This document shows positions 41,498 through 51,172 of a stretch of 64,000 nt of DNA, piece after piece. The stretch is taken from assembly GCF_014836935.1 (NCBI RefSeq), contig NZ_JACSPW010000001.1, forward strand, positions 1 to 64,000, in the 5' to 3' direction. Position 1 is the first letter of the stretch; each line of letters starts with the position of its first letter. This DNA is from Solibacillus merdavium (GTDB lineage Bacteria > Bacillota > Bacilli > Bacillales_A > Planococcaceae). Under the pieces are notes generated by a model. The model was not told where the DNA came from. It searched no databases and was given only the letters and a program-made list of their open reading frames with translations. The position numbers and the translations under genes were made by a program.

Positions 41498-43858
41498 TTA
41501 TTCCTCCACATTCATCGTAATATTTTTCATAAATGCAACAAGTTCTTCTACAATTGTACGACGAAGTTCTTGATAGTTTTTACCGAATAATTCTAAACCT
41601 TCACGTTGGTAAATTCTCATTGGGTCTTCTTGTTGGTAATGACGTAAGCCAATACCTTCTTTTAAGTGCGTCATTTGCTCTAAATGCTTTACCCACATAT
41701 GGTCGATATAGCTTAGCATTACCTTTGGGATAACTGACATAATTTGTTCGTTTTCCTCAAAGCTTTCGATTACAGCCTTTAATTGTTTTACAGGAGGATC
41801 CATCGCATCAAGTAAATTTTTCACCTTATTTTCATCGCGATTAACTTTGACAGGCTCAATAAATAGGGAGTTTACTGTTTTCTCCATCTTATCGAAATCC
41901 CATTCAATAACATCTTTATCTTCTGGGGCATTTTCACGAACTGCAAAGTCCACTGTTTCATACATCATACGAATCAGTAAAGGAATAATATCTTCATTCT
42001 TTAATACTTTATCGCGTAAATCATAGACAATTCGACGCTGATCATTAATAACATCATCCAGCTTTAAGTTGTATTCACGCATAGAGAAATGTGCACCCTC
42101 AACGATACGCTGTGTACGTTCAATTAGCTCTGTCACTTCTTTATTCTGTACGACACCAATGTCGTTAGTAGTCATTTTTTTACGGAATTTTTCTACATCA
42201 TCTTTCGCGAAACGCTTGAACATATCGTCTTCAATGGATAGGATGAATTGAGTTTCGCCTAAGTCACCCTGACGACCGGAACGTCCGCGTAACTGGTTAT
42301 CAACACGACGGCTTTCGTGCTTTTCCGTTCCGATAACAAACAGACCGCCTAGCTCTTCAACGCCATCTCCCAATACGATATCCGTACCACGACCGGCCAT
42401 GTTAGTGGCAACTGTAATTCGGCTTCTTTGCCCCGCCTCTGAGATTAATTCAACCTCTTGCTCGACTGTTTTTGCGTTTAATAATTGGAAATCCAATCCG
42501 TATTTCTTTAAGTAGCTAGCCACTTTTTCGGATTGTAGTATAGAAGTTGTTCCGATTAATATCGGTTGGCCTTTTTCATGGCGGCGTAATGCTTCCTGGG
42601 CAACATATTCGTATTTTTGCTCAATCTTTTCAAATACTAGATCGGGTTGGTCAAGACGGCGGCGCGGGCGATTCGTTGGAATTTGAATAACGCGCATGCC
42701 GTAAACTTCCAAAATCTCTTTTTCTTGTGTTTTCGCAGTACCAGTCATCCCTGATAGTTTCGGGTACATACGGAAGTAGTTTTGAATTGTAACTTGTGCT
42801 TGTGCTTTATTCTCATCAGTAATCGTTACGCCTTCTTTTGCTTCGATTGCCTGGTGTAAACCGTCTGAAAGTGAACGACCTTCCATAATACGACCTGTGA
42901 ACATATCCACTAGCTCGATTTTGTCATCACGTACGATGTAATCGACATCAAGCTCAAACATTACGTGTGCACGGACAGCCTGAATCACATAGTGATACAA
43001 AGTTTGATGCTCTAAGTCATACAAATTGTCGACCCCGAATGCAGCTTCAACTTTTTCAATACCTTGATCCGTTAATGAAGTTGCTTTCGTTTCATCGTCG
43101 AAATCATAATCTTCTTCAGGTTTGAAACGTTTTGCCAGCATTGCTGCAATGCGGTGCAATTCTTCATTGGCACCCATTTTACCTGCAATAATCAACGGCG
43201 TTTTCGCTTCGTCGATTAAAACAGAGTCCACTTCATCAATAATGGCGAAGTGGTAAGGTCGCTGAACTTTATCACCAATAGTATGAGCCATATTATCACG
43301 TAAGTAATCGAAACCGAATTCCGTCCCAACACCATATGTAATATCAGCATTATACGCTTCCTTTTTATCTGCCGGTTCCATCATCGGTACGTTAAGACCA
43401 ACTGTTAGACCAAGGAAACGGTGAATTTGTCCGATTAATTCGAAGTCACGTTTTGCCAAGTAATCATTTACTGTAATAACGTGAACTCCTTTACCTTCTA
43501 ATGCACGTACATAGGAAGGGAGTGAGGCAACCAATGTTTTACCTTCGCCAGTTGGCATTTCGGCAATATTACCTTCAGTTAATACTAGACCACCAATCAG
43601 CTGGACATCGAAATGGCGCATGTTTAATACACGTTTGGAAGCTTCACGGACAACAGCAAATGCATCCGGGATAATGTCGACAAGCTGTTCGCCGTTTTCT
43701 AAACGTTCCTTAAATGTAAATGTCATATTTCGAAGCTCATCATCTGACATTGGACTATATATGGCTTCGAGTTTATTAATTTGCTCTACAGTTTTGTAGT
43801 ATTTTTTTAGCTCTCGAGCACTAGTTTGCTCTTTACTGCGTTTGAAAATTGAGAACAT
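41498..43858 (-). CDS. secA2: SecA2, accessory preprotein translocase ATPase
   Basis: A 786-residue SecA-family ATPase. It shows the Walker A motif MPTGEGKT (about 101-108), DEVDS as Walker B, the SecA signatures ITVNDYLAKRD and TVATNMAGRGTDIVLGDGVEELGG, and the arginine-finger motif GRSGRQGD. It is shorter than housekeeping SecA (about 840) and lacks the C-terminal Cys/His zinc motif. Together with the adjacent slaP this marks it as SecA2. It would power export of a subset of proteins, probably the abundant S-layer proteins, through SecYEG. Start ATG 43858 with AAAGGAG. Confidence 0.95.
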   Translation of the reverse strand: MFSIFKRSKEQTSARELKKYYKTVEQINKLEAIYSPMSDDELRNMTFTFKERLENGEQLVDIIPDAFAVVREASKRVLNMRHFDVQLIGGLVLTEGNIAEMPTGEGKTLVASLPSYVRALEGKGVHVITVNDYLAKRDFELIGQIHRFLGLTVGLNVPMMEPADKKEAYNADITYGVGTEFGFDYLRDNMAHTIGDKVQRPYHFAIIDEVDSVLIDEAKTPLIIAGKMGANEELHRIAAMLAKRFKPEEDYDFDDETKATSLTDQGIEKVEAAFGVDNLYDLEHQTLYHYVIQAVRAHVMFELDVDYIVRDDKIELVDMFTGRIMEGRSLSDGLHQAIEAKEGVTITDENKAQAQVTIQNYFRMYPKLSGMTGTAKTQEKEILEVYGMRVIQIPTNRPRRRLDQPDLVFEKIEQKYEYVAQEALRRHEKGQPILIGTTSILQSEKVASYLKKYGLDFQLLNAKTVEQEVELISEAGQRSRITVATNMAGRGTDIVLGDGVEELGGLFVIGTEKHESRRVDNQLRGRSGRQGDLGETQFILSIEDDMFKRFAKDDVEKFRKKMTTNDIGVVQNKEVTELIERTQRIVEGAHFSMREYNLKLDDVINDQRRIVYDLRDKVLKNEDIIPLLIRMMYETVDFAVRENAPEDKDVIEWDFDKMEKTVNSLFIEPVKVNRDENKVKNLLDAMDPPVKQLKAVIESFEENEQIMSVIPKVMLSYIDHMWVKHLEQMTHLKEGIGLRHYQQEDPMRIYQREGLELFGKNYQELRRTIVEELVAFMKNITMNVEE

Positions 43859-44127
43859 TATTTTACTCTCCTTTAAAATTGGCTACTTTAATATAGTAGA
43901 CACTCAATTATTTTATCAAATTTTGCTTAAAAAGACTACCAATCAAAAGGGTATTCACAGGAATAGCAGAAATAATATGGAAAATTATACGGTAAAGAGT
44001 AATGTTTTTTTTAATAATAATCCTTTTATATTACAAAATATTTGGTATATAAAACATAGTTAAACAATTTATGGCATACGAGTAAAAAGAGTGGAAGGAA
44101 ATATATCTATATTTTATGAAGTAATCA
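43859..44127. other. Non-coding AT-rich DNA between secA2 and tagO
   Basis: Divergent promoter region. A plus-strand frame (43842-44063) has no ribosome site and low-complexity content, so I do not call it. No terminator or riboswitch is seen. Confidence 0.35.
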
Positions 44128-44136
44128 TGCTATACT
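44128..44136 (+). promoter_or_regulatory. Extended -10 promoter of tagO
   Basis: TGCTATACT at 44128-44136 is an extended -10 element. It predicts a start near 44143 and a leader of about 85 nt before ATG 44228. Confidence 0.5.
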
Positions 44137-44227
44137 AATCATGAAAAATAATGTAGAGTTTTACGGAATTTTAAACGCTGCGATTAATCGTATTGTTTTG
44201 ACCCTACAAAAATTAAGGAGGAGAGAC

Positions 44228-45283
44228 ATGATTTACGTGTCTTTAATCGTAGCTTTTATTGCTGCAATTATACTAACTCCGCTTGTGAAGCGATTGGCTT
44301 TTCGCCTTGGAGCTGTAGATGCACCAAACTATCGTAAAGTGCATGCGCGCATTATGCCGAGACTTGGTGGCTTAGCAATTTTTGGTGCGTTTATGATTGG
44401 GATTTTACTTTTAAAATTTGTTACGAACTTTCAAAGTGATTATTTATATGCGATCTTAATCGCTGCGACAATTATCGTAATTACAGGTATTGTGGATGAT
44501 ATGCGGGAGATTTCCGCAAAGGCTAAATTGCTTGGCCAAATAATAGCAGCCTGTATTGTTGTATTTGGCGGTGGCATTCAAATCGATAATATTAACTTAC
44601 CATTTGGTGGAGAACTTGAATTTGGTTGGTTAGGTATTCCTTTTACTATTATTTGGATTGTCGGCATTACTAATGCAATTAATTTAATCGATGGATTAGA
44701 TGGACTTGCTGCGGGTGTATCGACAATAGCCTTAATCACATTGGCGGTTATGGCAATGATTATGGGGAATGGTATTGTAATTGCAATGGCAGCCATCTTA
44801 GCTGCAGCGACAATTGGTTTCCTGTTTTTCAATTTCCACCCTGCGAAAATTTTCATGGGGGATACAGGCGCGTTATTTTTAGGATTTATGATTGCAGTAC
44901 TTGCACTTTTAGGTTTTAAAAATGTAGCAGTTATTTCATTCGTTATTCCTGTTATTATGTTGGGTGTTCCAATTTCTGATACATTCTTCGCTATTGTGCG
45001 TCGTTTGCGCAGTGGTAAAAAATGGTCGGATCCAGACAAATCCCATTTACATCACCGTTTATTGGATGTAGGTTTTTCTCATTCTCAAACAGTAATGATT
45101 ATTTATGCGATGGCAGCTATGTTTGGTCTCGCAGCCGTAATTTTCTCAATGGCAAAAGTATGGGGCGCAATTTTACTAATTGCTGTTATTTTAGTGGCGA
45201 TTGAGTTATTTGTTGAAATTATTGGCCTAGCAGGGAAAAACTATAAACCATTGCTCAATCTAGTAAGGATATTCAACAAATGA
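44228..45283 (+). CDS. tagO: TagO, UDP-GlcNAc:undecaprenyl-phosphate GlcNAc-1-phosphate transferase
   Basis: A 351-residue polytopic membrane protein of the MraY/WecA/TagO family. Landmarks are GIVDDMREISAKAKLLGQ, NAINLIDGLDGLAAGVS, KIFMGDTGALFLGF and the HLHHRLLDVGFSHSQ loop. The start is ATG 44228, because AAGGAGGAG lies just before it; upstream codons from 44141 belong to the leader. The enzyme loads GlcNAc-1-P onto undecaprenyl phosphate, the first step of wall teichoic acid and of secondary cell wall polymer synthesis. With csaB, a GT4 enzyme, a flippase and an LCP protein near by, the latter pathway is likely. It is adjacent to yvyE and deg genes as in Bacillus. Confidence 0.93.
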   Translation: MIYVSLIVAFIAAIILTPLVKRLAFRLGAVDAPNYRKVHARIMPRLGGLAIFGAFMIGILLLKFVTNFQSDYLYAILIAATIIVITGIVDDMREISAKAKLLGQIIAACIVVFGGGIQIDNINLPFGGELEFGWLGIPFTIIWIVGITNAINLIDGLDGLAAGVSTIALITLAVMAMIMGNGIVIAMAAILAAATIGFLFFNFHPAKIFMGDTGALFLGFMIAVLALLGFKNVAVISFVIPVIMLGVPISDTFFAIVRRLRSGKKWSDPDKSHLHHRLLDVGFSHSQTVMIIYAMAAMFGLAAVIFSMAKVWGAILLIAVILVAIELFVEIIGLAGKNYKPLLNLVRIFNK

Positions 45284-45292
45284 AAAGATCGA

Positions 45293-45329
45293 AACAAGTA
45301 AATGGCTAACGGCTGTTTACTTGTTTTTT
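45293..45329 (+). terminator. Terminator of tagO
   Basis: AACAAGTAAA (45293-45302) pairs perfectly with 45315-45324, then T-run. Confidence 0.85.
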
Positions 45330-45373
45330 ATTTGGGGAATAGTTCATTTTGCAATATTATTACGCTATAAAAG

Positions 45374-45411
45374 AATAAAAAACCAACCTCCGAATGAACG
45401 GAGATTGGTTT
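45374..45411 (-). terminator. Terminator of the LCP gene
   Basis: AAACCAACCTCCG (45380-45392) pairs with 45399-45411 with one mismatch; minus-strand T-run follows. Confidence 0.8.
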
Positions 45412-45414
45412 GGT

Positions 45415-46464
45415 TTATTGTGTATCTGTATTAGATTTTGTTGTATATGCAGAATTCGTTTGGGAGCTAGTACCTGAAATATTAGTAGATTCAGGGTTTA
45501 GACCTAAATGACTTTGCAAAATATGGCTTACTTCATCCAGTGCATCTTCATCTAATTTGTAGTAGTATACACCAGTTGACATATCGTCATATCCTTCTAA
45601 CGTCAATGTATCAATTCGAGGCATACCATTTGTTAAGTAGCTGAAGAAAGACTTCATTTCAGTGAAAGTCATGTCTGTTTTCATATTGTTACCAACTGCT
45701 GAAATAACATCGTCATATTTTGTAAGCGATGTAAATGAGGAAGCTTTTGTAGCGATTGCTTTAATAATTTCCTGCTGGCGTTTTCCGCGTTCAATATCAT
45801 TATCCTGCTTACGTGTACGGGCAAGTGCAAGTGCTTCACGCCCACCTAAAGTCTGTATACCTGGTTTTAAGTTTACCGTATTACGATCGAATTCATCCTT
45901 TTCGAGCATTGCGTAAGGTACTTCTGCTTCAATACCGCCTAATGCATCAACAATATCGATAAATGCGTTAAAGTTTAAACGTACGTAGTAATCAATTGGG
46001 ATATCAAATAATTCCTCAACCGTTTCAATAGAAGCGAGTGTGCCACCACGAGCATGGGCATGGTTGATTTTATCCTTGTACCCAATATGCGGAATGTATA
46101 CGTAGGAGTCACGTGGAATACTAACTAGCTTAACAGTTTTAGTTTTATTGTTTAAAGTGGCAAGCAAAAGTGCATCTGTACGGGAACTATCCGCGCCTTG
46201 ACCACGCTTTTCACTATCGTCGACACCAAGCATTAAAATCGAAACATTGTCTTGTGCCGGCTCTACTTTTACTTCGCGATTTTCTGAAACTTTCCGGTCT
46301 TCTATCACTTCGTATGCGTTATTAGCAGCATGTTCCGCCTGCTTTGTTAAATAAACACCGTATGCAGTCGCACAAATTGCAAGCGATAAGGTAAGGAGCA
46401 TCGTTACTTTGAAAAACAGTTTGATTTTCGACGAGCCCTTCTTTTTAGTTTGCCTTGTTTTCAT
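45415..46464 (-). CDS. LytR-CpsA-Psr (LCP) family wall polymer ligase
   Basis: A 349-residue membrane-anchored protein. A short basic cytoplasmic tail (KTRQTKKKGSSK) is followed by one membrane segment (about 18-38) and the extracytoplasmic LCP domain (about 75-290). Conserved features are LMLGVDDSEKRGQGADSSRTDALLLAT, SIPRDSYV and the Arg-rich ALALARTRKQDNDIERGKRQQEI. LCP enzymes move teichoic acids or other polymers from undecaprenyl pyrophosphate to MurNAc in peptidoglycan. Convergent with tagO, it is a good candidate for attaching the secondary cell wall polymer to the wall. AGAGGAG precedes the ATG. Which of the Bacillus paralogues (TagT/U/V) it matches cannot be told. Confidence 0.93.
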   Translation of the reverse strand: MKTRQTKKKGSSKIKLFFKVTMLLTLSLAICATAYGVYLTKQAEHAANNAYEVIEDRKVSENREVKVEPAQDNVSILMLGVDDSEKRGQGADSSRTDALLLATLNNKTKTVKLVSIPRDSYVYIPHIGYKDKINHAHARGGTLASIETVEELFDIPIDYYVRLNFNAFIDIVDALGGIEAEVPYAMLEKDEFDRNTVNLKPGIQTLGGREALALARTRKQDNDIERGKRQQEIIKAIATKASSFTSLTKYDDVISAVGNNMKTDMTFTEMKSFFSYLTNGMPRIDTLTLEGYDDMSTGVYYYKLDEDALDEVSHILQSHLGLNPESTNISGTSSQTNSAYTTKSNTDTQ

Positions 46465-46599
46465 AAATATTCTCCTCTAGGTTAGGGATAGGTTACTATA
46501 TTAAAACGAGTATTATAAGTGTTTTCAATCTAATATAATATACTACAATCTACTTTTGTCGTAAAGTAACGATGTCATTCTTAAGCAGTAGAAGCATCA

Positions 46600-47235
46600 T
46601 TACTCCTGGGGAAACTCGATAAACACTGCGTTCTCGTTTGTTATCGTTGCCTGGCCGTTCGTTAATTCCGTTATCCAATCGACAAAAATCTGCTCTTCCT
46701 CTTTTAGAACGTGCACACAAACTTCGACATTTTCTGCATAGTGAATATCTTGTAACATATAGTGCGAACTACGAATCTCATTTTCTATTTTCCCCAACCA
46801 CACATAATCAATCCTAATTTTCAATAAATAATGTAATTTACGCTCGACAACTTGAGCAGCGGTAATCCCTTCAGTCGTAGCTTTACCATATGCGCGGATT
46901 AAGCCGCCTCCACCAAGCTTTATGCCACCGAAATAGCGGGTTACGACAACAACCGTATCTTTTAAACCTTGTTTTTTTAAAACTTCTAACATAGGAACGC
47001 CTGCAGTACCACTTGGTTCCCCATCATCATTTGCTTTTTGGATTTGATCATGCTCACCAACCATATAGCAAGAGCAGTTATGAGTAGCTCCGGCATGTAT
47101 TTTTTTTATTTTTTCTATAAAAAGCAGAGCTTCCTCTTCCGTCTCTGCACGATTGACATATGTCAAAAACCGTGATTTTGATATAATTATTTCCGATTCT
47201 CCGTAACTTTTTACGGTTAAATAGTTGTTTCTCAT
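46600..47235 (-). CDS. yvyE: YvyE/YigZ, IMPACT-family protein
   Basis: A 211-residue protein of the YigZ/IMPACT (UPF0029) family. The N-terminal domain includes SRFLTYVNRAETEEEAL, DDGEPSGTAGVPMLEVL and RYFGGIKLGGGGLIRAYG, the family signature; a C-terminal ferredoxin-like DUF1949 domain follows. Its biochemical role is not established; family members have been linked to translation or proteolysis control. The gene is divergent from degS, as in Bacillus subtilis. AAGGGG precedes the ATG. A weak hairpin (46566-46574 with 46595-46603) overlaps its stop. Confidence 0.92.
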   Translation of the reverse strand: MRNNYLTVKSYGESEIIISKSRFLTYVNRAETEEEALLFIEKIKKIHAGATHNCSCYMVGEHDQIQKANDDGEPSGTAGVPMLEVLKKQGLKDTVVVVTRYFGGIKLGGGGLIRAYGKATTEGITAAQVVERKLHYLLKIRIDYVWLGKIENEIRSSHYMLQDIHYAENVEVCVHVLKEEEQIFVDWITELTNGQATITNENAVFIEFPQE

Positions 47236-47309
47236 TATATATTCCCCTTATTTTACCATATGGATTTAGAATTTGTGGTCATAATTTAACTTAAAAAATA
47301 TTTGAATAA

Positions 47310-47318
47310 TGCTATAAT
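47310..47318 (+). promoter_or_regulatory. Extended -10 promoter candidate for degS-degU
   Basis: TGCTATAAT at 47310-47318 matches the extended -10 consensus exactly. A second TATAAT is at 47329-47334. Start would be about 70 nt before degS. Confidence 0.5.
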
Positions 47319-47396
47319 ATTTATGTACTATAATAGTTGTAAATATAATAAAAAGATAGAGTAGTTCGCATTCTTAGGAAGTAAGGTGGGGGAAAA

Positions 47397-48560
47397 GTGC
47401 TTGAAAATAATCAAATAGATGTTGCCTCGCTGGATGTAATATTTAATCGAATGTTAGAAACTATTACAAATTCTAAAGATGATATATTTATAATAAGTGA
47501 ACAAAGCCGAAGAAGCTTCGAAGATATGCAACAAGAGTTGGAGATTGTTCGTCAAGAAATAAAGATTATCATCGATGAAAGTGATGATTTAGAAAGAAAG
47601 TTACAATTATCTAGACAACGGTTAGTCGTTGTTAGCAGGAATTTCAATGAACATTCCGAACAACAAATTCGTGAGGCTTATGAAAATACAAGTAAGCTCC
47701 AATTAGAAGTTACCATTTGCCGTGAGCGCGAAAAACAACTAAGAGATAAGCGAGACGATTTAGAAAGACGATTGCGTACACTTTATGATACGATTGAAAG
47801 AGCGGATCATATTGTGAACCAGGTAAATGTTGTCATTAATTTTTTGACGACCGATTTAAAAAACGTTGGGGCAGCACTGGAACAAGCAAAAATAAAGCAA
47901 GACTTTGGTATTCGTATTATTGCTGCTCAGGAAGAAGAGCGCAAGCGATTGTCACGCGAAATTCATGATGGGCCAGCACAAATGATGGCAAATGTACTCA
48001 TGCGCTCAAATTTGATTGACCGTACATACCGAGAAAAGGGAGTAGAGGCTGCATTAAACGAAATAAATGATTTAAAAGTCAGTGTTCGTAATGCTTTATC
48101 TGAAGTACGACGTATTATTTATGATTTACGTCCAATGGCACTTGATGACTTAGGGATTGGCCCGACACTAAAGAAGTACTTATCTACACTGATGGAATAC
48201 AATCCGAATACCGACATTCAATTCATCTCGTACAATAATGAGCGCAGAATTCCTTCTAATTATGAGGTAGCGATCTTCCGGTTAGTGCAGGAAAGTGTAA
48301 ATAATGCAATAAAACACGGAAAATCCAACTTGATTATTGTAAAAATTGAGTGGCTGGAAGCCGAAATAAATGTTGTCGTGAAAGATAATGGAGCCGGATT
48401 TGATACGGAAAATGTTCGACAGGGAGCATTTGGTATAATAGGAATGAAAGAAAGAATTGAGTTATTAAAAGGCTCTATAAAAATTAGTAGTGATATTGGT
48501 AACGGTTCTACCATTTTAATGAAAATTCCATTACCATCAAAAAATGAAGAGATATATTAA
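47397..48560 (+). CDS. degS: DegS sensor histidine kinase
   Basis: A 387-residue cytoplasmic histidine kinase without membrane segments, close to the 385 residues of Bacillus DegS. The N-terminal half is a long coiled coil (sensory DegS domain). The HisKA_3 dimerisation helix has [14 protein letters not shown] with the phosphorylated His. The HATPase domain (about 285-380) shows [16 protein letters not shown] and [12 protein letters not shown]. Start GTG 47397 with AAGGTGGGGG. With DegU it governs exoenzymes, competence and motility, and both the com and fla genes lie next to it here. Confidence 0.96.
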   Translation: MLENNQIDVASLDVIFNRMLETITNSKDDIFIISEQSRRSFEDMQQELEIVRQEIKIIIDESDDLERKLQLSRQRLVVVSRNFNEHSEQQIREAYENTSKLQLEVTICREREKQLRDKRDDLERRLRTLYDTIERADHIVNQVNVVINFLTTDLKNVGAALEQAKIKQDFGIRIIAAQEEERKRLSREIHDGPAQMMANVLMRSNLIDRTYREKGVEAALNEINDLKVSVRNALSEVRRIIYDLRPMALDDLGIGPTLKKYLSTLMEYNPNTDIQFISYNNERRIPSNYEVAIFRLVQESVNNAIKHGKSNLIIVKIEWLEAEINVVVKDNGAGFDTENVRQGAFGIIGMKERIELLKGSIKISSDIGNGSTILMKIPLPSKNEEIY

Positions 48561-48585
48561 AAAGTTTCCAGGGGGTTTCTTAATG

Positions 48586-49257
48586 ACGAAAATTATTATT
48601 ATTGATGATCATCAACTATTCCGTGAAGGGGTAAAACGAATTTTAGACTTTGAAGATACATTTGAGGTTGTTGCTGAAGGTGATGATGGAACAGATGTAG
48701 TAAGTCTATATGAAAAAAATGAACCTGATGTTGTGTTAATGGATATTAACATGCCTCGCAAAAACGGTGTAGAAGCGACAGCTGACTTACTCGCAGTATA
48801 CCCGGATGCAAAAGTAATGGTTTTATCTATTCACGACGATGAATCATACGTAACGCATGCATTAAAATCAGGTGCTTTAGGCTATATGCTTAAAGAGATG
48901 GATGCCGATGAAATCGTTGAAGCTATTAAAGTTGTTTCAAATGGTGGTTCATACTTGCATCCAAAAGTAACGAAAAACCTGGTTGCGGAATTCCGCCGCT
49001 TATCTGAGCACGAAAATAAAGGGAATTTCCACCAAACGGAAATTCGCCGTCCATTCCACTTATTAACAAAGCGTGAATGTGAAGTGCTTCAATTACTTAC
49101 GGATGGTCAATCAAACCGTACAATTGGCGAGACACTTTTCATCTCGGAAAAAACGGTTAAAAACCATGTTTCAAGCATTTTACAAAAAATGAATGTAAAC
49201 GACCGTACACAAGCCGTTGTAACAGCAATTAAAAATGGCTGGGTAGAGGTTCGATAA
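48586..49257 (+). CDS. degU: DegU response regulator
   Basis: A 223-residue NarL/FixJ-family response regulator. The receiver domain (about 3-120) has [17 protein letters not shown] and the phospho-acceptor Asp in [10 protein letters not shown]. The C-terminal LuxR-type helix-turn-helix (about 160-218) includes [18 protein letters not shown] and [17 protein letters not shown]. Start ATG 48586 with GGGGG about 10 nt before; a longer frame from 48544 would overlap degS and lacks a good ribosome site. It follows degS by 25 nt in one operon. It probably controls the comF and flagellar genes downstream as it does in Bacillus. Confidence 0.96.
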   Translation, partial: TKIIIIDDHQLFREGVKRILDFEDTFEVVAEGDDGTDVVSLYEKNEPDVVLMDINMPRKNGVEATADLLAVYPDAKVMVLSIHDDESYVTHALKSGALGYMLKEMDADEIVEAIKVVSNGGSYLHPKVTKNLVAEFRRLSEHENKGNFHQTEIRRPFHLLTKRECEVLQLLTDGQSNRTIGETLFISEKTVKNHVSSILQKMNVNDRTQAVVTAIKNGWVEVR

Positions 49258-49276
49258 TACTATTTAATGTTAAAAG

Positions 49277-49306
49277 CAGAGAGCCGATTTGGTATCTCTG
49301 TTTTTT
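49277..49306 (+). terminator. Terminator of degSU
   Basis: CAGAGA (49277-49282) pairs with TCTCTG (49295-49300), followed by six T. Confidence 0.65.
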
Positions 49307-49512
49307 ATTTGCAATAGTGATGCTTCCAGGTTAGTTATCGTCTTATATATTCTCATAATTTCCCAGCTATATTTAATTCGATTAGCTACAATATAAGAAA
49401 CATCTGTGAACAAGTTTCGTCTATATGTGTTATAGATGCTTAAGAGAATGTTCGGGACATCGAAGTTTAGATAGTTGTATGCTAAAATGTTTTGCGGGAG
49501 GTTTGAAAAATT

Positions 49513-50028
49513 ATGAAAAAGTGGTTAATAGCTGTCCTGTCGATAATTGTACTTGCAGCTTGTGGGGACGAAAAAGACGCATCACCAGAAAAACTGCAAA
49601 AAACGATCGATGAAGGTACGGTTGGTTTTGAAATTTTAGGTGATTCAATTCAGGAAGCTACTGGAGTTCCTGAGGAAGAAAAAAAGAAAATTATATCTGC
49701 CTTTGATGAATATATTAAAGCCTTCAATGAAAAAGATTTAGAACGTTATAAAAATATTATTTCAAAAAATGCTAAAGGCTTCAATTATGAAGAAGATATC
49801 CAAGCCGTATCCGCAGTATTTGATCAATATGATGTGAAGCGTACCGCAGAAGATATAACAATTGTAAAATATAGTGGAGAAGAAGCGCAGGTTTTTTCAA
49901 ATTTAAAGACAGAAACAAAAGAAATGGAAACAGGTGCTGAGCTTTCCGGTGTGGGTCGACAAGTAACCGTATTTATGAAAGAAGACGGTTGGAAAGTTTC
50001 GAGCATTTATTATATTGGCAGTGAATAA
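49513..50028 (+). CDS. Lipoprotein with an NTF2-like domain
   Basis: A 171-residue putative lipoprotein. The signal peptide ends in the lipobox LAAC (Cys near residue 18). The mature part begins with an acidic, Lys-rich linker and continues with a fold like NTF2/SnoaL proteins: FDEYIKAFNEKDLERYKNIIS, a segment around QVFSNLKTETKEM, and VFMKEDGWKVSSIYYIG at the end. Such domains often bind small ligands or serve in assembly; no function can be named. GGGAGG precedes ATG 49513. It has its own terminator and sits between degU and degV. The 255 nt before it show no gene. Confidence 0.85.
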   Translation: MKKWLIAVLSIIVLAACGDEKDASPEKLQKTIDEGTVGFEILGDSIQEATGVPEEEKKKIISAFDEYIKAFNEKDLERYKNIISKNAKGFNYEEDIQAVSAVFDQYDVKRTAEDITIVKYSGEEAQVFSNLKTETKEMETGAELSGVGRQVTVFMKEDGWKVSSIYYIGSE

Positions 50029-50050
50029 TACTTTTAATATACATGAAAAG

Positions 50051-50083
50051 CATCTTGCGAAAATAATCGTTGAGATGTTTTTT
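50051..50083 (+). terminator. Terminator of the lipoprotein gene
   Basis: CATCT (50051-50055) pairs with AGATG (50073-50077) with additional interior pairing, followed by six T. Confidence 0.55.
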
Positions 50084-50195
50084 CGTATAACAAACTTTTG
50101 ATGGAAGAGGGAAGTTCTCTACAGAAAAGGCATTTTTTCGTTCACAATTACATAGAGTTCATGTAAACTAGTGAACATAGGAGAGTGGGAGAGCA

Positions 50196-51038
50196 ATGAA
50201 AACAGCAATTGTGACAGATAGTACAGCCTATTTAACACTTGAAGAACGAAAAACGTACAATATTCATATGATTCCATTGAGTGTGAACATTGAAGGAACA
50301 TTTTATGATGAGGAAATTGATATTACAGCTTCAGAGTTTTATGACCGAGTGCGTGGTGCTAAGGAATTTCCTAAAACAACACAGCCATCTGTCGGAAAAT
50401 TCGTCGAGCTTTTTGAAACAATAGAAAAAGAATATGATGAGATCGTAACAATCCATTTATCAAGCGGCATTAGCGGAACTTTCCAAGGTGCTGTACAAGC
50501 GAGCGGTATGGTGGAAGGGACTAACATATACGCATTTGATTCAGAAGTTGCGGCATATTTGCAGGGGATGTACGTGAAGGAAGCGGCTAAACTAGCTTTG
50601 GAAGGTGCATCAGGGGAACAGATTATGGCCCACTTAAACGAATTGAAACATACTATGGATGAATATATTATTGTCGATGATTTACAGCATTTACAACGCG
50701 GTGGTCGATTATCGGCGGCAGCGGCATTAATTGGTGGCTTACTGCAAGTAAAACCAATTTTAACGTTTGAGAACAAAGTAATTGTCCCATTCGAAAAAAT
50801 TCGTACACGCAAAAAAGCAATACGTCGTGTAGAAGAGCAATTAGCATCAGCGGTCGAAAAACATGGTGCACTTCAAGCGGTAGTAATTCACGCCAACTGT
50901 GAGGATGAAGCACGTGAATGGATGGGTTCACTCGCGGCTGCTTATCCAACAGTCGATTTCACGCTTAGCTATTTCGGTCCGGTGATCGGTACACACTTAG
51001 GTGAAGGTGCCATTGCAATCGGCTGGATGAAAAAGTAA
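50196..51038 (+). CDS. DegV/FakB-family fatty-acid-binding protein
   Basis: A 280-residue cytoplasmic protein of the DegV family. Landmarks are MKTAIVTDSTAYL, TTQPSVGKF, IHLSSGISGTFQGA, VDDLQHLQRGGRLSAAAA and the C-terminal GPVIGTHLGEGAIAIGWM. Family members (FakB) bind a fatty acid and present it to the kinase FakA for phosphorylation before lipid synthesis. The location next to degSU gives the family its name but does not prove a link. GGAGAGTGGGAG precedes ATG 50196. Confidence 0.94.
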   Translation: MKTAIVTDSTAYLTLEERKTYNIHMIPLSVNIEGTFYDEEIDITASEFYDRVRGAKEFPKTTQPSVGKFVELFETIEKEYDEIVTIHLSSGISGTFQGAVQASGMVEGTNIYAFDSEVAAYLQGMYVKEAAKLALEGASGEQIMAHLNELKHTMDEYIIVDDLQHLQRGGRLSAAAALIGGLLQVKPILTFENKVIVPFEKIRTRKKAIRRVEEQLASAVEKHGALQAVVIHANCEDEAREWMGSLAAAYPTVDFTLSYFGPVIGTHLGEGAIAIGWMKK

Positions 51039-51052
51039 TACAACCATGCGCA

Positions 51053-51094
51053 AACAGTCACTACTAACTTATTAGTAGAGTGGCTGTTTTTTTG
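51053..51094 (+). terminator. Terminator of the degV-family gene
   Basis: AACAGTCACTACTA (51053-51066) pairs with 51073-51088 with one small irregularity, followed by six or seven T. Confidence 0.85.
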
Positions 51095-51172
51095 TTTATT
51101 GAGGGTGAGAATGTTGTGCCGAAAAAGGATTGTGAACAGGGTAAGTGGGAATTGGTGTTTCACACTAGATAT

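Noticed and set aside
43842-44063. 73-residue plus-strand frame upstream of tagO
   Set aside because: It begins inside secA2 antisense DNA, lacks a ribosome site and is rich in Asn/Ile as expected for AT-rich non-coding DNA.
49425-49613. 62-residue frame overlapping the lipoprotein start
   Set aside because: It conflicts with a gene that has a clear lipobox and ribosome site.
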